Shown here: one piece after another, positions 7,637 to 14,778 of the stretch
How the letters are laid out: each line of letters opens with the position of its first letter
Numbering within the stretch: position 1 is the first letter of the stretch
NCBI GenBank assembly: GCA_019117105.1
Contig: DXAH01000054.1
Span: 1-17,350 of the forward strand
DNA length: 17,350 nucleotides
Source of the DNA: Duodenibacillus intestinigallinarum
GTDB taxonomy: Bacteria; Pseudomonadota; Gammaproteobacteria; Burkholderiales; Burkholderiaceae_F
Direction of reading: 5' to 3'
Notes under the pieces: model-generated
Told to the model about the DNA's origin: nothing
Database searches by the model: none
Seen by the model: only the letters and a program-made list of their open reading frames with translations
Translations under genes and position numbers: made by a program

Positions 7637-7712
7637 GCCGGTGTAGCTCAGCTGGTAGAGCAGCGCATTCGTAATGCGAAGGTCGGATGTTCGAATCCTC
7701 TCACCGGCACCA
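7637..7712 (+). tRNA. tRNA-Thr (anticodon CGT)
   Basis: A 76-base cloverleaf with encoded CCA. The 7-bp acceptor GCCGGTG/CACCGGC is perfect, the D stem is GCTC/GAGC, the anticodon loop TTCGTAA has CGT at 7670-7672 reading codon ACG, and the T loop is TTCGAAT. It is close to E. coli thrW in arms and anticodon context, including the G27-A43 mismatch. The T stem GGATG/CCTCT has a G-U pair and a T52-C62 mismatch, which is unusual. Confidence 0.95.
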
Positions 7713-7740
7713 CTTACTCCCTTAAACGGGGAAACAAAAT

Positions 7741-7779
7741 GCCTCAACAGCCGAATTGTCGTGCTTTGAGGCTTTTTTG
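7741..7779 (+). terminator. Terminator after tRNA-Thr
   Basis: GCCTCAA-(C)-AGC at 7741-7751 pairs with GCTTTGAGGC (7763-7772), with one bulged C, and is followed by six T residues. It lies 28 bases past the tRNA 3' end and separates it from the rpsF operon. Confidence 0.8.
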
Positions 7780-7800
7780 TTGGTTTCTTTCCTTAGGATA

Positions 7801-7829
7801 TTGATTTTTAAGGAAAAACCGAATAACAT
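7801..7829 (+). promoter_or_regulatory. Candidate sigma70 promoter of the rpsF operon
   Basis: TTGATT (7801-7806) and TAACAT (7824-7829) match four of six consensus bases each, with an ideal 17-base spacer, just after the tRNA terminator and about 70 bases before rpsF. The predicted transcript would start near 7836 and include the leader hairpin at 7849-7875. Confidence 0.55.
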
Positions 7830-7848
7830 TACACGCTTTCACATCCTT

Positions 7849-7875
7849 GCCACACCGATACGACGCTCGGGTGGC
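7849..7875 (+). promoter_or_regulatory. rpsF leader hairpin, candidate S6:S18 autoregulatory site
   Basis: GCCAC (7849-7853) pairs with GTGGC (7871-7875), enclosing an A-CCG stretch (7854-7857) and a small inner helix (CGA/TCG, or alternatively CCGA/TCGG). It sits 10 bases before the Shine-Dalgarno. In many bacteria the S6:S18 complex represses its own operon by binding an rpsF leader hairpin with a conserved CCG imitating its 16S rRNA site. Position and layout fit that motif, but I could not compare with a covariance model. Confidence 0.5.
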
Positions 7876-7897
7876 TTATTTCCGTAAGGAGGAATCA

Positions 7898-8299
7898 ATG
7901 CGTCATTACGAACTGTGCGTCATCGTGCACCCGGATCAGTCCGAACAGGTTCCCGCGATGATCGAACGTTACAAGAATCTCGTCCTCGAACAGGGTGGTC
8001 AGGTCCACCGTGTTGAAGACTGGGGCCGTCGTCAACTCGCCTATCCGATCCAGAAGCTCGTCAAGGCTCACTATGTTCTCATGAACATCGAATGCACGGA
8101 CGCTACGCTTGCTGAAATCGAAAACGGATTCCGTTTCAACGACGCCATTCTGCGTCACCTCGTCGTCAAGACCAAGAAGGCCGAAACCGCTCCTTCCGTC
8201 ATGATGAAGAGCGTTGAAAAGGAAGAAGCCAAGAAGGTTGCAGCCGAACCCGTCGCTGAACAGGCTCCGGCTGAAGTTGAAACCGCCGAACAGGCTTAA
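7898..8299 (+). CDS. rpsF: 30S ribosomal protein S6 (bS6)
   Basis: bS6 binds the central domain of 16S rRNA as a heterodimer with S18 in the 30S platform. The protein is 133 residues, with the family's opening MRHYELCVIVHPDQSEQV, the WGRRQLAYPIQK segment (42-53) and the ending FNDAILRHLVVK, followed by an acidic, alanine-rich tail of about 35 residues that is variable among S6 proteins. The reading frame is open upstream to 7847, but ATG at 7898 is clearly the start: the family begins there and AAGGAGGA lies at 7886-7893. It is first in the rpsF-priB-rpsR-rplI operon. Confidence 0.97.
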   Translation: MRHYELCVIVHPDQSEQVPAMIERYKNLVLEQGGQVHRVEDWGRRQLAYPIQKLVKAHYVLMNIECTDATLAEIENGFRFNDAILRHLVVKTKKAETAPSVMMKSVEKEEAKKVAAEPVAEQAPAEVETAEQA

Positions 8300-8328
8300 T
8301 CCAAACAGATTTTTAGATCGTCGCGAGA

Positions 8329-8631
8329 GTGGATTCTGACAACAGCATCGTCATCAGCGCGGTTCTGGTCGAAAAAAGAGAACTGTGTTACACGCCGGCA
8401 GGAATTGCGGTTTTCGAAGCTAGGTGTCACTACGCCGGGCAGCAGTTCGAAGCCGGAGCGATGCGGAAAATAGAGTTTGACTTCACGGTTATGTCGTTTG
8501 CCGATACGGCTGCGAGACTCGATAAGGTCGAACTAGGTAAGACGCTCGACATGAAAGGTTTCATTGCGCAGCGTTCGCTCAGAAGCTCAAAGCTGACGGT
8601 CCATATCACGGAATTCAAAATTAGGAGTTGA
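8329..8631 (+). CDS. priB: Primosomal replication protein N (PriB)
   Basis: PriB is a single-OB-fold, SSB-related DNA-binding protein that stabilises PriA on forked DNA and helps reload DnaB during replication restart. The 100-residue length is normal. The pattern of strands (IVISAVLVEKREL, TPAGIAVFEARCHY, KIEFDFTVMSFADTAARL, LGKTLDMKGFIAQRS, LTVHITEFKI) matches PriB, including the TPAGI segment. The start is GTG at 8329: an in-frame TAG at 8314-8316 excludes anything longer. Its Shine-Dalgarno is weak (GAGA), so it is probably made at lower level than the flanking ribosomal proteins. Its location between rpsF and rpsR is the classic gamma/betaproteobacterial arrangement. Confidence 0.9.
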   Translation: MDSDNSIVISAVLVEKRELCYTPAGIAVFEARCHYAGQQFEAGAMRKIEFDFTVMSFADTAARLDKVELGKTLDMKGFIAQRSLRSSKLTVHITEFKIRS

Positions 8632-8634
8632 AAA

Positions 8635-8916
8635 ATGGCTTTTGGTGCAAAAGGTAAGGGCAAGCCCCGCCGTGCCAACCAACAGAATGCGCTCTTCAAG
8701 CGCAAGAAGTTCTGCCGTTTCACGGTTGAACACGTCGAACAGATCGACTACAAGGATATCGATACCCTGCGCGACTTCATTCAGGAAAACGGCAAGATCA
8801 TGCCGGCTCGCCTGACCGGTACGAAGGCGCACTATCAGCGTCAGCTCGACACGGCGATCAAGCGCGCTCGCTTCCTCGCTTTGTTGCCCTACACCGACAA
8901 CCAGGGGACCCGTTAA
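8635..8916 (+). CDS. rpsR: 30S ribosomal protein S18 (bS18)
   Basis: bS18 pairs with S6 in the 30S platform. The 93-residue protein has a basic N-terminus, the KFCRFT segment (25-30), then YKDIDTLRDFI (39-49) and the conserved IMPARLTGTKAHYQRQL stretch (55-71), ending in an arginine-rich RNA-binding helix (IKRARFLALLPY). It starts at ATG 8635 with AGGAG at 8622-8626, which overlaps the 3' end of priB; the priB stop is three bases upstream, so translation is probably coupled. Confidence 0.97.
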   Translation: MAFGAKGKGKPRRANQQNALFKRKKFCRFTVEHVEQIDYKDIDTLRDFIQENGKIMPARLTGTKAHYQRQLDTAIKRARFLALLPYTDNQGTR

Positions 8917-8918
8917 TC

Positions 8919-9371
8919 ATGCAAGTCATTCTTCTCGAAAAGATCAATCACCTCGGTGATCTCGGTGCCATCGTTAAGGTTAAGGATGGCTATGCCCGTA
9001 ACTTCCTGATCCCCCAGGGTCACGCCAAGCGTGCTACCAAGGCTGCGATCGAAGAATTCGAAGCTCGTCGCGCTGAACTCGAACGCCTGCAGGCTGAACG
9101 TATCGCTCAGGCTCAGGAAACGGCTGAAAAGCTCAACGGCCAGGTGATCGAAATCACGAGCAAGGCCGGTGTTGACGGCCGCCTGTTCGGTTCTGTGACC
9201 AACGCCGACATCGCTGAAGCTGTTGACAAGCTCGGCTTCCAGATCAAGAAGAGCCAGGTTCGTACGCCGCTCGGCGCCATCAAGAGCGTGGGCGAATTCA
9301 CGATCACGATCGGCCTTCTCACCGACATCACCGCCGACATCGTCGTGCGCGTGGTTGCCGAAGCCGCCTAA
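8919..9371 (+). CDS. rplI: 50S ribosomal protein L9 (bL9)
   Basis: bL9 is an elongated protein at the base of the L1 stalk that helps keep reading frame and restrains neighbouring ribosomes. Its length of 150 residues is typical. The N-terminal domain carries the L9 signature (MQVILLEKINHLGDLG, then VKVKDGYARNFLIPQG at about 19-34). A long lysine/glutamate/alanine-rich connecting helix (about 40-75) follows, and then the C-terminal domain with KAGVDGRLFGSVTNADIAEAV. The ATG is two bases after the rpsR stop, with AGGGGA just before. A strong terminator follows, so this is the last gene of the ribosomal operon. Confidence 0.97.
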   Translation: MQVILLEKINHLGDLGAIVKVKDGYARNFLIPQGHAKRATKAAIEEFEARRAELERLQAERIAQAQETAEKLNGQVIEITSKAGVDGRLFGSVTNADIAEAVDKLGFQIKKSQVRTPLGAIKSVGEFTITIGLLTDITADIVVRVVAEAA

Positions 9372-9414
9372 TTTTTTCGGTTGATGCTCCGTCAGGAGCG
9401 TGCCCTGAAAAATT
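9370..9414 (+). repeat. A/T-rich imperfect inverted repeat after rplI
   Basis: AATTTTTTC (9370-9378) faces GAAAAATT (9407-9414), one base short of a perfect match. Between them lies an inner hairpin GCTCC-GTCA-GGAGC (9386-9399). It overlaps the rplI stop and precedes the operon terminator. It could protect the mRNA 3' end or act as an extra termination hairpin. Confidence 0.45.
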
Positions 9415-9422
9415 GGGACGAA

Positions 9423-9460
9423 ACCGGATCTTTCCCCTGGGAGAGGTTCGGTTTTTTTTA
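9423..9460 (+). terminator. Rho-independent terminator of the rpsF-rplI operon
   Basis: ACCGGATCTTTCCC (9423-9436) can pair with GGGAGAGGTTCGGT (9439-9452) along its whole length using three G-U pairs, with a very tight loop, followed by eight T residues. It separates the ribosomal operon from dnaB. Confidence 0.88.
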
Positions 9461-9578
9461 TGTTCGGAATGTGTGAACGAGCACCGGACCGTGTAACCGC
9501 ACGTTGCCGATATCGCGCGCAGTAGTTGAGCATCCGTTAAGATTAAGCACTTTCAAAATTGCAGATTCAAGGTGTGAT

Positions 9579-11084
9579 ATGGCTGGATTTGACGACGAGA
9601 TTCCCGCTGGCGACATTGACACGATGACGTCTGTGCCTGCCGAAGACATGTTGCCCGACGTTCCGTTGTCGGCGCAGACGCCAGTGATGTCGAGTGCTTC
9701 TCACGATCCGGAAGTGGCTTCCGTTCGTCTGCCGCCGCAGTCGGTGGAAAGCGAACAGAGTGTGCTCGGCGGCTTGATGCTCGACAACAACGCGTTCGAT
9801 CAGGTAGCCGATGTTCTCACGCCCGACGATTTTTACCGCCGCGAACACCGCGTGATCTACGAAAAGATCCAGCAGATGTGTTCCGAAGGGCGCCCGGCCG
9901 ACATCGTAACGGTCTACGGGGAACTCGAAGCCGAAGACAAGGCGCGCGAAATCGGAGGCCTGGCCTATCTCAACAGCCTCGTCAACAGCACGCCTGCCGC
10001 AGCTAACATCCGCCGCTACGCTGAAATTGTGCGCGACCGCTCGATTCTGCGCCAGCTTATTACCGCGGGTGAAGAGATCGCCACCAGCGCACTTTCTCCG
10101 GAATCCGCCGACGTTCCCACGCTTCTCGATCAGGCTCAGGCCAAAGTCTTTGCCATCGATGAAAAATCCAACAAGGGCAAGCGCGGTTTTCGCGTTCTTG
10201 AGGAACTTGCGGGCGAAGTTACGCAGGAAGTGCAGCAGCTCTACCAGATGCGCAATTCCGACGATGTCACCGGGCTGCCGACGAGCTTCAAGATTCTTGA
10301 TCGGATGACCTCAGGCCTTCAGAAGGGGGATTTGATCATCGTGGCCGGACGCCCCTCGATGGGTAAGACCTCCTTTGCCATGAACATCGCTGAGTATGCC
10401 GGGTTGACCCTCAAGATGCCGGTGGCCATCTTCTCGATGGAAATGAGCTCCGTACAGCTTTGCAAGCGTTTGATCAGCTCGGTGGGCCGCATCGACGCGC
10501 AGAAGATGCGTCGCGGGCGCTTTGACGACGCCGACTGGGCGCGCTACACGGAAACCGTGAGCCTCATGAGCCAGGCGCCGTTTTACATTGACGACACGGG
10601 CAACCTGTCGGTAAACGAACTGCGTAGCCGTGCGCGCCGTCTGGCACGCAAAACGGGCGGTCTATCTCTGATCGTCGTGGACTACCTGCAGCTGATGCGC
10701 GGCTCGAGCAAGAGTTCGATGGAAAATCGTGCTACGGAAATTTCAGAAATTTCGCGTGGTCTCAAAGGTTTGGCCCGCGAAATGGAGGTGCCGATCATCG
10801 CGCTTTCTCAGCTCAACCGCGGAGTGGACGCACGTGCCGACAAACGACCGATGATGAGCGACTTGCGCGAATCGGGGGCTATCGAACAGGACGCCGACAT
10901 CATCATGTTCATTTATCGCGACTGGGTGTACAACAAGGAAACGGGAGACCCGAATCTCGCTGAAATCATCATCGGCAAGCAGCGTAACGGCCCGACGGGG
11001 GTGATCAACATGCGCTTTGACGGTCAGTTCACGCGCTTTGATAACCTTGCTGAAGAGGGCGACATTCCGCCCGAATACCAATAA
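9579..11084 (+). CDS. dnaB: Replicative DNA helicase DnaB
   Basis: DnaB is the hexameric 5'-3' helicase that unwinds the chromosome fork and recruits primase. The protein is 501 residues from ATG 9579 (preceded by AAGGTG); the frame remains open upstream to 9504, but that extension lacks family resemblance. Residues 1-50 are an acidic, Pro/Ser-rich extension longer than in typical DnaB (about 450-470 total). The helicase N-terminal domain begins at LPPQSVESEQSVLGGLM (51-67). A linker leads to the RecA-like domain with Walker A GRPSMGKT (257-264), Walker B LIVVDYLQLM (D368), and the LSQLNRGVDAR and DLRESGAIEQDAD motifs. No intein is seen. It follows the rplI terminator, so it needs its own promoter, which I could not define. 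Confidence 0.96.
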   Translation: MAGFDDEIPAGDIDTMTSVPAEDMLPDVPLSAQTPVMSSASHDPEVASVRLPPQSVESEQSVLGGLMLDNNAFDQVADVLTPDDFYRREHRVIYEKIQQMCSEGRPADIVTVYGELEAEDKAREIGGLAYLNSLVNSTPAAANIRRYAEIVRDRSILRQLITAGEEIATSALSPESADVPTLLDQAQAKVFAIDEKSNKGKRGFRVLEELAGEVTQEVQQLYQMRNSDDVTGLPTSFKILDRMTSGLQKGDLIIVAGRPSMGKTSFAMNIAEYAGLTLKMPVAIFSMEMSSVQLCKRLISSVGRIDAQKMRRGRFDDADWARYTETVSLMSQAPFYIDDTGNLSVNELRSRARRLARKTGGLSLIVVDYLQLMRGSSKSSMENRATEISEISRGLKGLAREMEVPIIALSQLNRGVDARADKRPMMSDLRESGAIEQDADIIMFIYRDWVYNKETGDPNLAEIIIGKQRNGPTGVINMRFDGQFTRFDNLAEEGDIPPEYQ

Positions 11085-11148
11085 CGTCTTTTCTCGGAGC
11101 GGCAAATCCGATCCCGGACTGTGCGGGAAAAGGGTGCCGAAAACAAAA

Positions 11149-11658
11149 ATGATCGACACATTGCTTGCAGTGGACTGGACCGGAATTATTTTGTGGATCT
11201 GCGTGGTAGCGCTGATCCTGTGCGGAGTGGCCGGAACTGTGGTGCCGGCTTTGCCGGGTATCCCCATGATTTTTCTGGGCGCACTTCTGGCCGCTTGGAT
11301 CGGAGACTTTCAGCACATCACCTGGGTGCCGTTGGTGGTGCTCGGCGTACTCACAGTCATAGGTCTTGCCGTTGACTGGGTGGCACAGACCATGGGAGCG
11401 CAAAGAGCGGGTGCTTCGAAGTGGGGCATTCTGGGCTCTCTGATCGGAACCATCGCAGGTCTCTTCATGGGAATCGTAGGCATTCTCTTTATGCCGCTCG
11501 TGGGCGCCTTCATCGGAGAATACATCGCGCAGCGCGATCTGCGCGTGGCAGGCAACGTTGGCTGGGCAACCTGGGTCGGCATGATGGTTGGTACCGTCGT
11601 CAAGCTCGGTTTGTCCTTCGTTATGATCGGCATCATGTGCTTTGCGCTTTGGTTCTGA
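11149..11658 (+). CDS. DUF456 family integral membrane protein
   Basis: A 169-residue hydrophobic inner-membrane protein. The signature VVPALPGIPMIFLGALLAAW (about 30-49) is typical of DUF456. It is followed by a VLTVIGLAVDWVAQTMGAQRAGASKWG segment (split by a polar patch) and two glycine-rich hydrophobic stretches with GxxxG spacing (LGSLIGTIAGLFMGIVG, then MMVGTVVKLGLSF). Roughly four to six membrane segments are likely. The function of the family is unknown. ATG at 11149 is chosen; an in-frame GTG at 11134 is possible, and the nearest purine-rich stretch (AAAAGGG, 11128-11134) is rather far from the ATG. It lies 64 bases after dnaB and may be co-transcribed, and it converges with phoH at a shared terminator. 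Confidence 0.8.
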   Translation: MIDTLLAVDWTGIILWICVVALILCGVAGTVVPALPGIPMIFLGALLAAWIGDFQHITWVPLVVLGVLTVIGLAVDWVAQTMGAQRAGASKWGILGSLIGTIAGLFMGIVGILFMPLVGAFIGEYIAQRDLRVAGNVGWATWVGMMVGTVVKLGLSFVMIGIMCFALWF

Positions 11659-11669
11659 TCCGAACGACT

Positions 11670-11716
11670 CAAAAAAATCGGGAGATCGAAACGCTCGACC
11701 TCCCGATTTTTTTTTG
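11670..11716. terminator. Bidirectional terminator between the DUF456 gene and phoH
   Basis: AATCGGGAG(A)TCGA (from 11676) pairs with TCGA(C)CTCCCGATT (to 11708), with one mismatch. It is flanked by seven A residues on the left and a run of T on the right, so it works on both strands. It ends both the plus-strand DUF456 transcript and the minus-strand phoH transcript. Confidence 0.9.
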
Positions 11717-11725
11717 CGGATGCAG

Positions 11726-13444
11726 TTAGAGAACTTCGCTTGCGTAATCGGCAAGGCGACTGCGTTCACCGCGCTGTAGCGTAATGTGACCAGCGTGCGA
11801 CCAACCGCGGAATTTCTCGACAACGTAGGTGAGGCCGGAAGAACCTTCAGTGAGATAGGGCGTGTCAATCTGCGCGATGTTGCCCATGCACACGATTTTG
11901 GTGCCGGGACCCGCACGAGTGATGAGCGTTTTCATCTGCTTGGGCGAGAGGTTCTGCGCTTCGTCGATGATGACGAACTTGTTGAGGAACGTTCTGCCGC
12001 GCATAAAGCTCATCGACTTGATGCGGATGCGGCTGCGGATGATGTCTGCCGCAGCACTGCGGCCCCAGCTGCCGGCACCACGGTCGGCCTTGTTGAGAAC
12101 TTCCAGATTGTCTTCCAGCGCGCCCATCCAGGGAGTCATCTTTTCTTCTTCCGTGCCGGGTAAGAAACCGATTTCCTCACCGACGCTCACGGTCGCACGG
12201 GTAAAGATGATTTCGGAAAAACGCCGATCTTCAAGCGTTTGCGCAAGAGCTGCCGCAAGCGTGATGAGAGTCTTACCGGTGCCGGCTTGTCCCAGCAGAG
12301 TCACGAAATCGATGTCCGGATTCATGAGCAGATTGAGCGCGAGCGACTGTTCCATATTGCGGGCGTGTACGCCCCAGACGGCGTTGCGCGGCTGCAGGTA
12401 GTCTTTAATCGTGCACAGCGTGGCTACGCCTTGAACAACGCTTTTGACCTGACCCACGAAAGAGCCGTCGGTGGTAGCGACAAACTGGTTGACCGAAAGA
12501 CTCATGGCCAACGGACCTTCGAAGCTGTACCAGACGCTGCCATCGCTCTGCCAACTCTTGAGGTTATGTGTCTGCTTTTCCCAGAAGTCGGGAGTTACCG
12601 AAGCGCAGCCGGTAAAGATCAGATCGGCGTCGTCAATGGTCTTGTCGTTGAAGTAGTCCTCGGCCGTGAGCCCCATTGCCGTCGCTTTGATACGGATGTT
12701 GATGTCTTTACTGACGAGCACGACGTGCTTGTCGGGAAAAAGCTCAGGCAGCGCACGCACTACAGCCAGAATCATGTTGTCGGCCTTGTCGTGAGGGAGC
12801 CCGGCGGGCAGTTCGCGGGGATTGAATCCGAAGTCCTGAAAATACAGCTTGCCGCGAGCTTCTTTGTTACCGAGTACGGCGAGCTCCACGCCGTCTTGAA
12901 TGGGGCCGGTGCCCGACTCGATCAATCGGTCGATCGTGCGGCTCACCTGACGCGCGTTGCGAGCGATGTCGGTCGTGCCCGTCTTGTGGTTATCAAGTTC
13001 TTCGAGCGTGACCATCGGCAGGTAGACGTCGTGCTCTTGAAACCGGAAAAGGCAGGTCGGATCGTGCAGCAACACGTTGGTGTCAAGCACAAAGATGCGG
13101 GCCATTTGTCCGGTGGAGCTTGAACGCGGACTGCGAAGACGCGCGGTGTTGGTAGCTTTTTCGTGCGCGGTGGTGCCTTCAGGCGTGGCGACAATCGTTG
13201 CTTCGGCGGTTTTCTTGACGGTTTTGCTTGGTTTGACAGCTTTTTTGGCTGTGGTTTTCGGGGCGGTTTTTACAGCGGCGCGAGTCGTTTCTTTTACCTC
13301 AGTCGCAGCTGTCTTGGTCTTGGCAGCGGTCTTGATGGCAGCAGTCTTGGTTGCCGGTTTGGTGCTGACATCGGCTGTTTTCTTGCCGTAGGCACTCGCA
13401 TCGAGAATGGTGCCGCGTTTGCGGGGAGCTTCGGGAAGAGGCAT
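11726..13444 (-). CDS. PIN domain-PhoH ATPase fusion (PhoH2 type)
   Basis: A 572-residue protein in three parts. Residues 1-115 start with MPLP, as in other betaproteobacterial homologues, then form a Lys/Thr/Ala-rich disordered stretch (about 21-83). Residues 116-260 form a PIN nuclease domain: FVLDTNVLLHDP with catalytic D121, TLEELDNHK, and KADNMILAVV. Residues 365-572 form the PhoH P-loop ATPase: Walker A GQAGTGKT (385-392), FTRATVSVGEEIGFLPG, Walker B VIIDEAQN (491-498). PhoH2 proteins of this layout have been described as RNA helicase/ribonucleases. The ATG at 13444 has no Shine-Dalgarno and is 22 bases from the previous operon's terminator. It converges with the DUF456 gene. Confidence 0.92.
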   Translation of the reverse strand: MPLPEAPRKRGTILDASAYGKKTADVSTKPATKTAAIKTAAKTKTAATEVKETTRAAVKTAPKTTAKKAVKPSKTVKKTAEATIVATPEGTTAHEKATNTARLRSPRSSSTGQMARIFVLDTNVLLHDPTCLFRFQEHDVYLPMVTLEELDNHKTGTTDIARNARQVSRTIDRLIESGTGPIQDGVELAVLGNKEARGKLYFQDFGFNPRELPAGLPHDKADNMILAVVRALPELFPDKHVVLVSKDINIRIKATAMGLTAEDYFNDKTIDDADLIFTGCASVTPDFWEKQTHNLKSWQSDGSVWYSFEGPLAMSLSVNQFVATTDGSFVGQVKSVVQGVATLCTIKDYLQPRNAVWGVHARNMEQSLALNLLMNPDIDFVTLLGQAGTGKTLITLAAALAQTLEDRRFSEIIFTRATVSVGEEIGFLPGTEEEKMTPWMGALEDNLEVLNKADRGAGSWGRSAAADIIRSRIRIKSMSFMRGRTFLNKFVIIDEAQNLSPKQMKTLITRAGPGTKIVCMGNIAQIDTPYLTEGSSGLTYVVEKFRGWSHAGHITLQRGERSRLADYASEVL

Positions 13445-13465
13445 ATCGTGTCTGTCGTTTAGTGC

Positions 13466-13498
13466 TAAAAAAGCAGCCGGATCGTAAGAACCGGCTGC
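13466..13498 (-). terminator. Terminator of the tsaE-amiC operon
   Basis: On the minus strand GCAGCCGG pairs perfectly with CCGGCTGC (13498-13491 with 13480-13473) around a 10-base loop and is followed by six T residues. It starts eight bases after the amiC stop codon. phoH begins 22 bases past the T tract. Confidence 0.88.
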
Positions 13499-13506
13499 AG
13501 GTGTTC

Positions 13507-14778
13507 TTATGTTTGCTTGAGAATGGAGGGGTCCTTGCGCACGGCGGTTCGAATGCCCGTGAAAATGGCGTTGGCAAGGCGCGCTTGATGGCGCGCGTCG
13601 CGCAGGCGATTTTCTTCCTTGGGATTGCTCAAAAACGCTGTTTCAACGAGAATCGACGGCACACCCTGGGCTTTCAAAACGGCAAATTCCGCGTATTCCA
13701 CGGACGACTTGTGCAAGGGACCGAGTTTGGCCAGTTCCGAGAGTACCTCGTCTCCCAACTGAATGCCGTAGCGCAATTTTGTTTCAGCGAGCATATCGAC
13801 GACGGTGCTGCGGGCCTGCGAAGCAACATCTTTGAAGACCGTCCCGCCGATTTCGTCGGCTCGGTTTTGCGTTTGAGCAAGCCAGCGTGCCTGCAGGGAG
13901 GAGGCGCCACCCACGCTCAGCGTAAAGACCGAGGAGCCGTTGGCCTCCGGCTTGATCCACGCATCGGCGTGAATGCTCACGAAGATGTGCGCCTTTTGCT
14001 TGACTGCCACCGCCGCGCGTTTGTGCAGCGGCAGGAACACGTCCTTGGTGCGGGTCATCACGGCACGCATGCCGCGTGTGCGGTTGATCTGCGCTTCAAG
14101 TTTCTTGGCGATGGCCAGTACCACCGTTTTTTCGTATGTTTTGCGTCGCTTGCCGATGGCGCCCGGATCCTCGCCGCCGTGGCCGGCATCGATGACGACC
14201 ACAAGTGTTTCGGTTTTGCCGGACTTCTTGGGTGGTTTCTTCTTTGTGACGCGCTGGGTTTCCGAAACGGTGTTTGGTTTGCTCTGCTCGCGCTTGACTT
14301 CTTTGGCGGGTTCCTCATTGGCGCCCGTTCTTGCAATGACTTCACGCATCGTGTCGGCGTTGGTTGCTTCCAGATCGATGATGATGCGGTGTCCGAACTG
14401 AGCGATGGGCTTAGAGTAGTTTACGTCAGCGCGCACGTCGTCCTTGAGATCGAAGACGATACGCAGGATGTTGGGTTTGAACTGTCCGGGACGGATGCCC
14501 GCGATGAACTTGTCGGAGCTGTTGAAGTTCTTGAGCGTCTTTTCGATGTTAGCATTCAGGCGCAGGCCTTCGAGGTCAAGCACCAGTCGATAGGGCTTTT
14601 TGCCGCGCAGCACCATATAACTGTACTTGAGCTTGCGGTCAGATTCGACCGAAATACGCGTGCTTTCATCGCCCGGCCAGATGCGCACTTGCAGCCGAGG
14701 GGCGGCAAGTGCCTGAAGCGGCTGCGCGGCAACGGCGCCGACGGCGCCCAGAATGAGTTCTCGACGGGTGGTGCTCAT
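13507..14778 (-). CDS. amiC: N-acetylmuramoyl-L-alanine amidase AmiC (AMIN + Amidase_3)
   Basis: A periplasmic zinc amidase that cuts the stem peptide from septal peptidoglycan so daughter cells can part. The 423-residue protein opens with a twin-arginine signal (TTRRELILGAVGAVAA) ending near residue 26, as in AmiA/AmiC. An AMIN domain (about 27-137) localises it to peptidoglycan at the septum. A Lys/Pro-rich linker (150-190) leads to the Amidase_3 domain: IDAGHGGEDPGA (zinc ligand H200), E216, SIHADA (H270) and VETAFLSN (catalytic E379). The segment between GASSLQARWLAQTQNRAD and the C-terminal strand contains the insert that in AmiC-type enzymes blocks the active site until NlpD/EnvC-type activators bind. 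ATG at 14778 is preferred over TTG at 14784 because GGAGG lies seven bases before it; it overlaps the tsaE stop (ATGA). Confidence 0.94.
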   Translation of the reverse strand: MSTTRRELILGAVGAVAAQPLQALAAPRLQVRIWPGDESTRISVESDRKLKYSYMVLRGKKPYRLVLDLEGLRLNANIEKTLKNFNSSDKFIAGIRPGQFKPNILRIVFDLKDDVRADVNYSKPIAQFGHRIIIDLEATNADTMREVIARTGANEEPAKEVKREQSKPNTVSETQRVTKKKPPKKSGKTETLVVVIDAGHGGEDPGAIGKRRKTYEKTVVLAIAKKLEAQINRTRGMRAVMTRTKDVFLPLHKRAAVAVKQKAHIFVSIHADAWIKPEANGSSVFTLSVGGASSLQARWLAQTQNRADEIGGTVFKDVASQARSTVVDMLAETKLRYGIQLGDEVLSELAKLGPLHKSSVEYAEFAVLKAQGVPSILVETAFLSNPKEENRLRDARHQARLANAIFTGIRTAVRKDPSILKQT

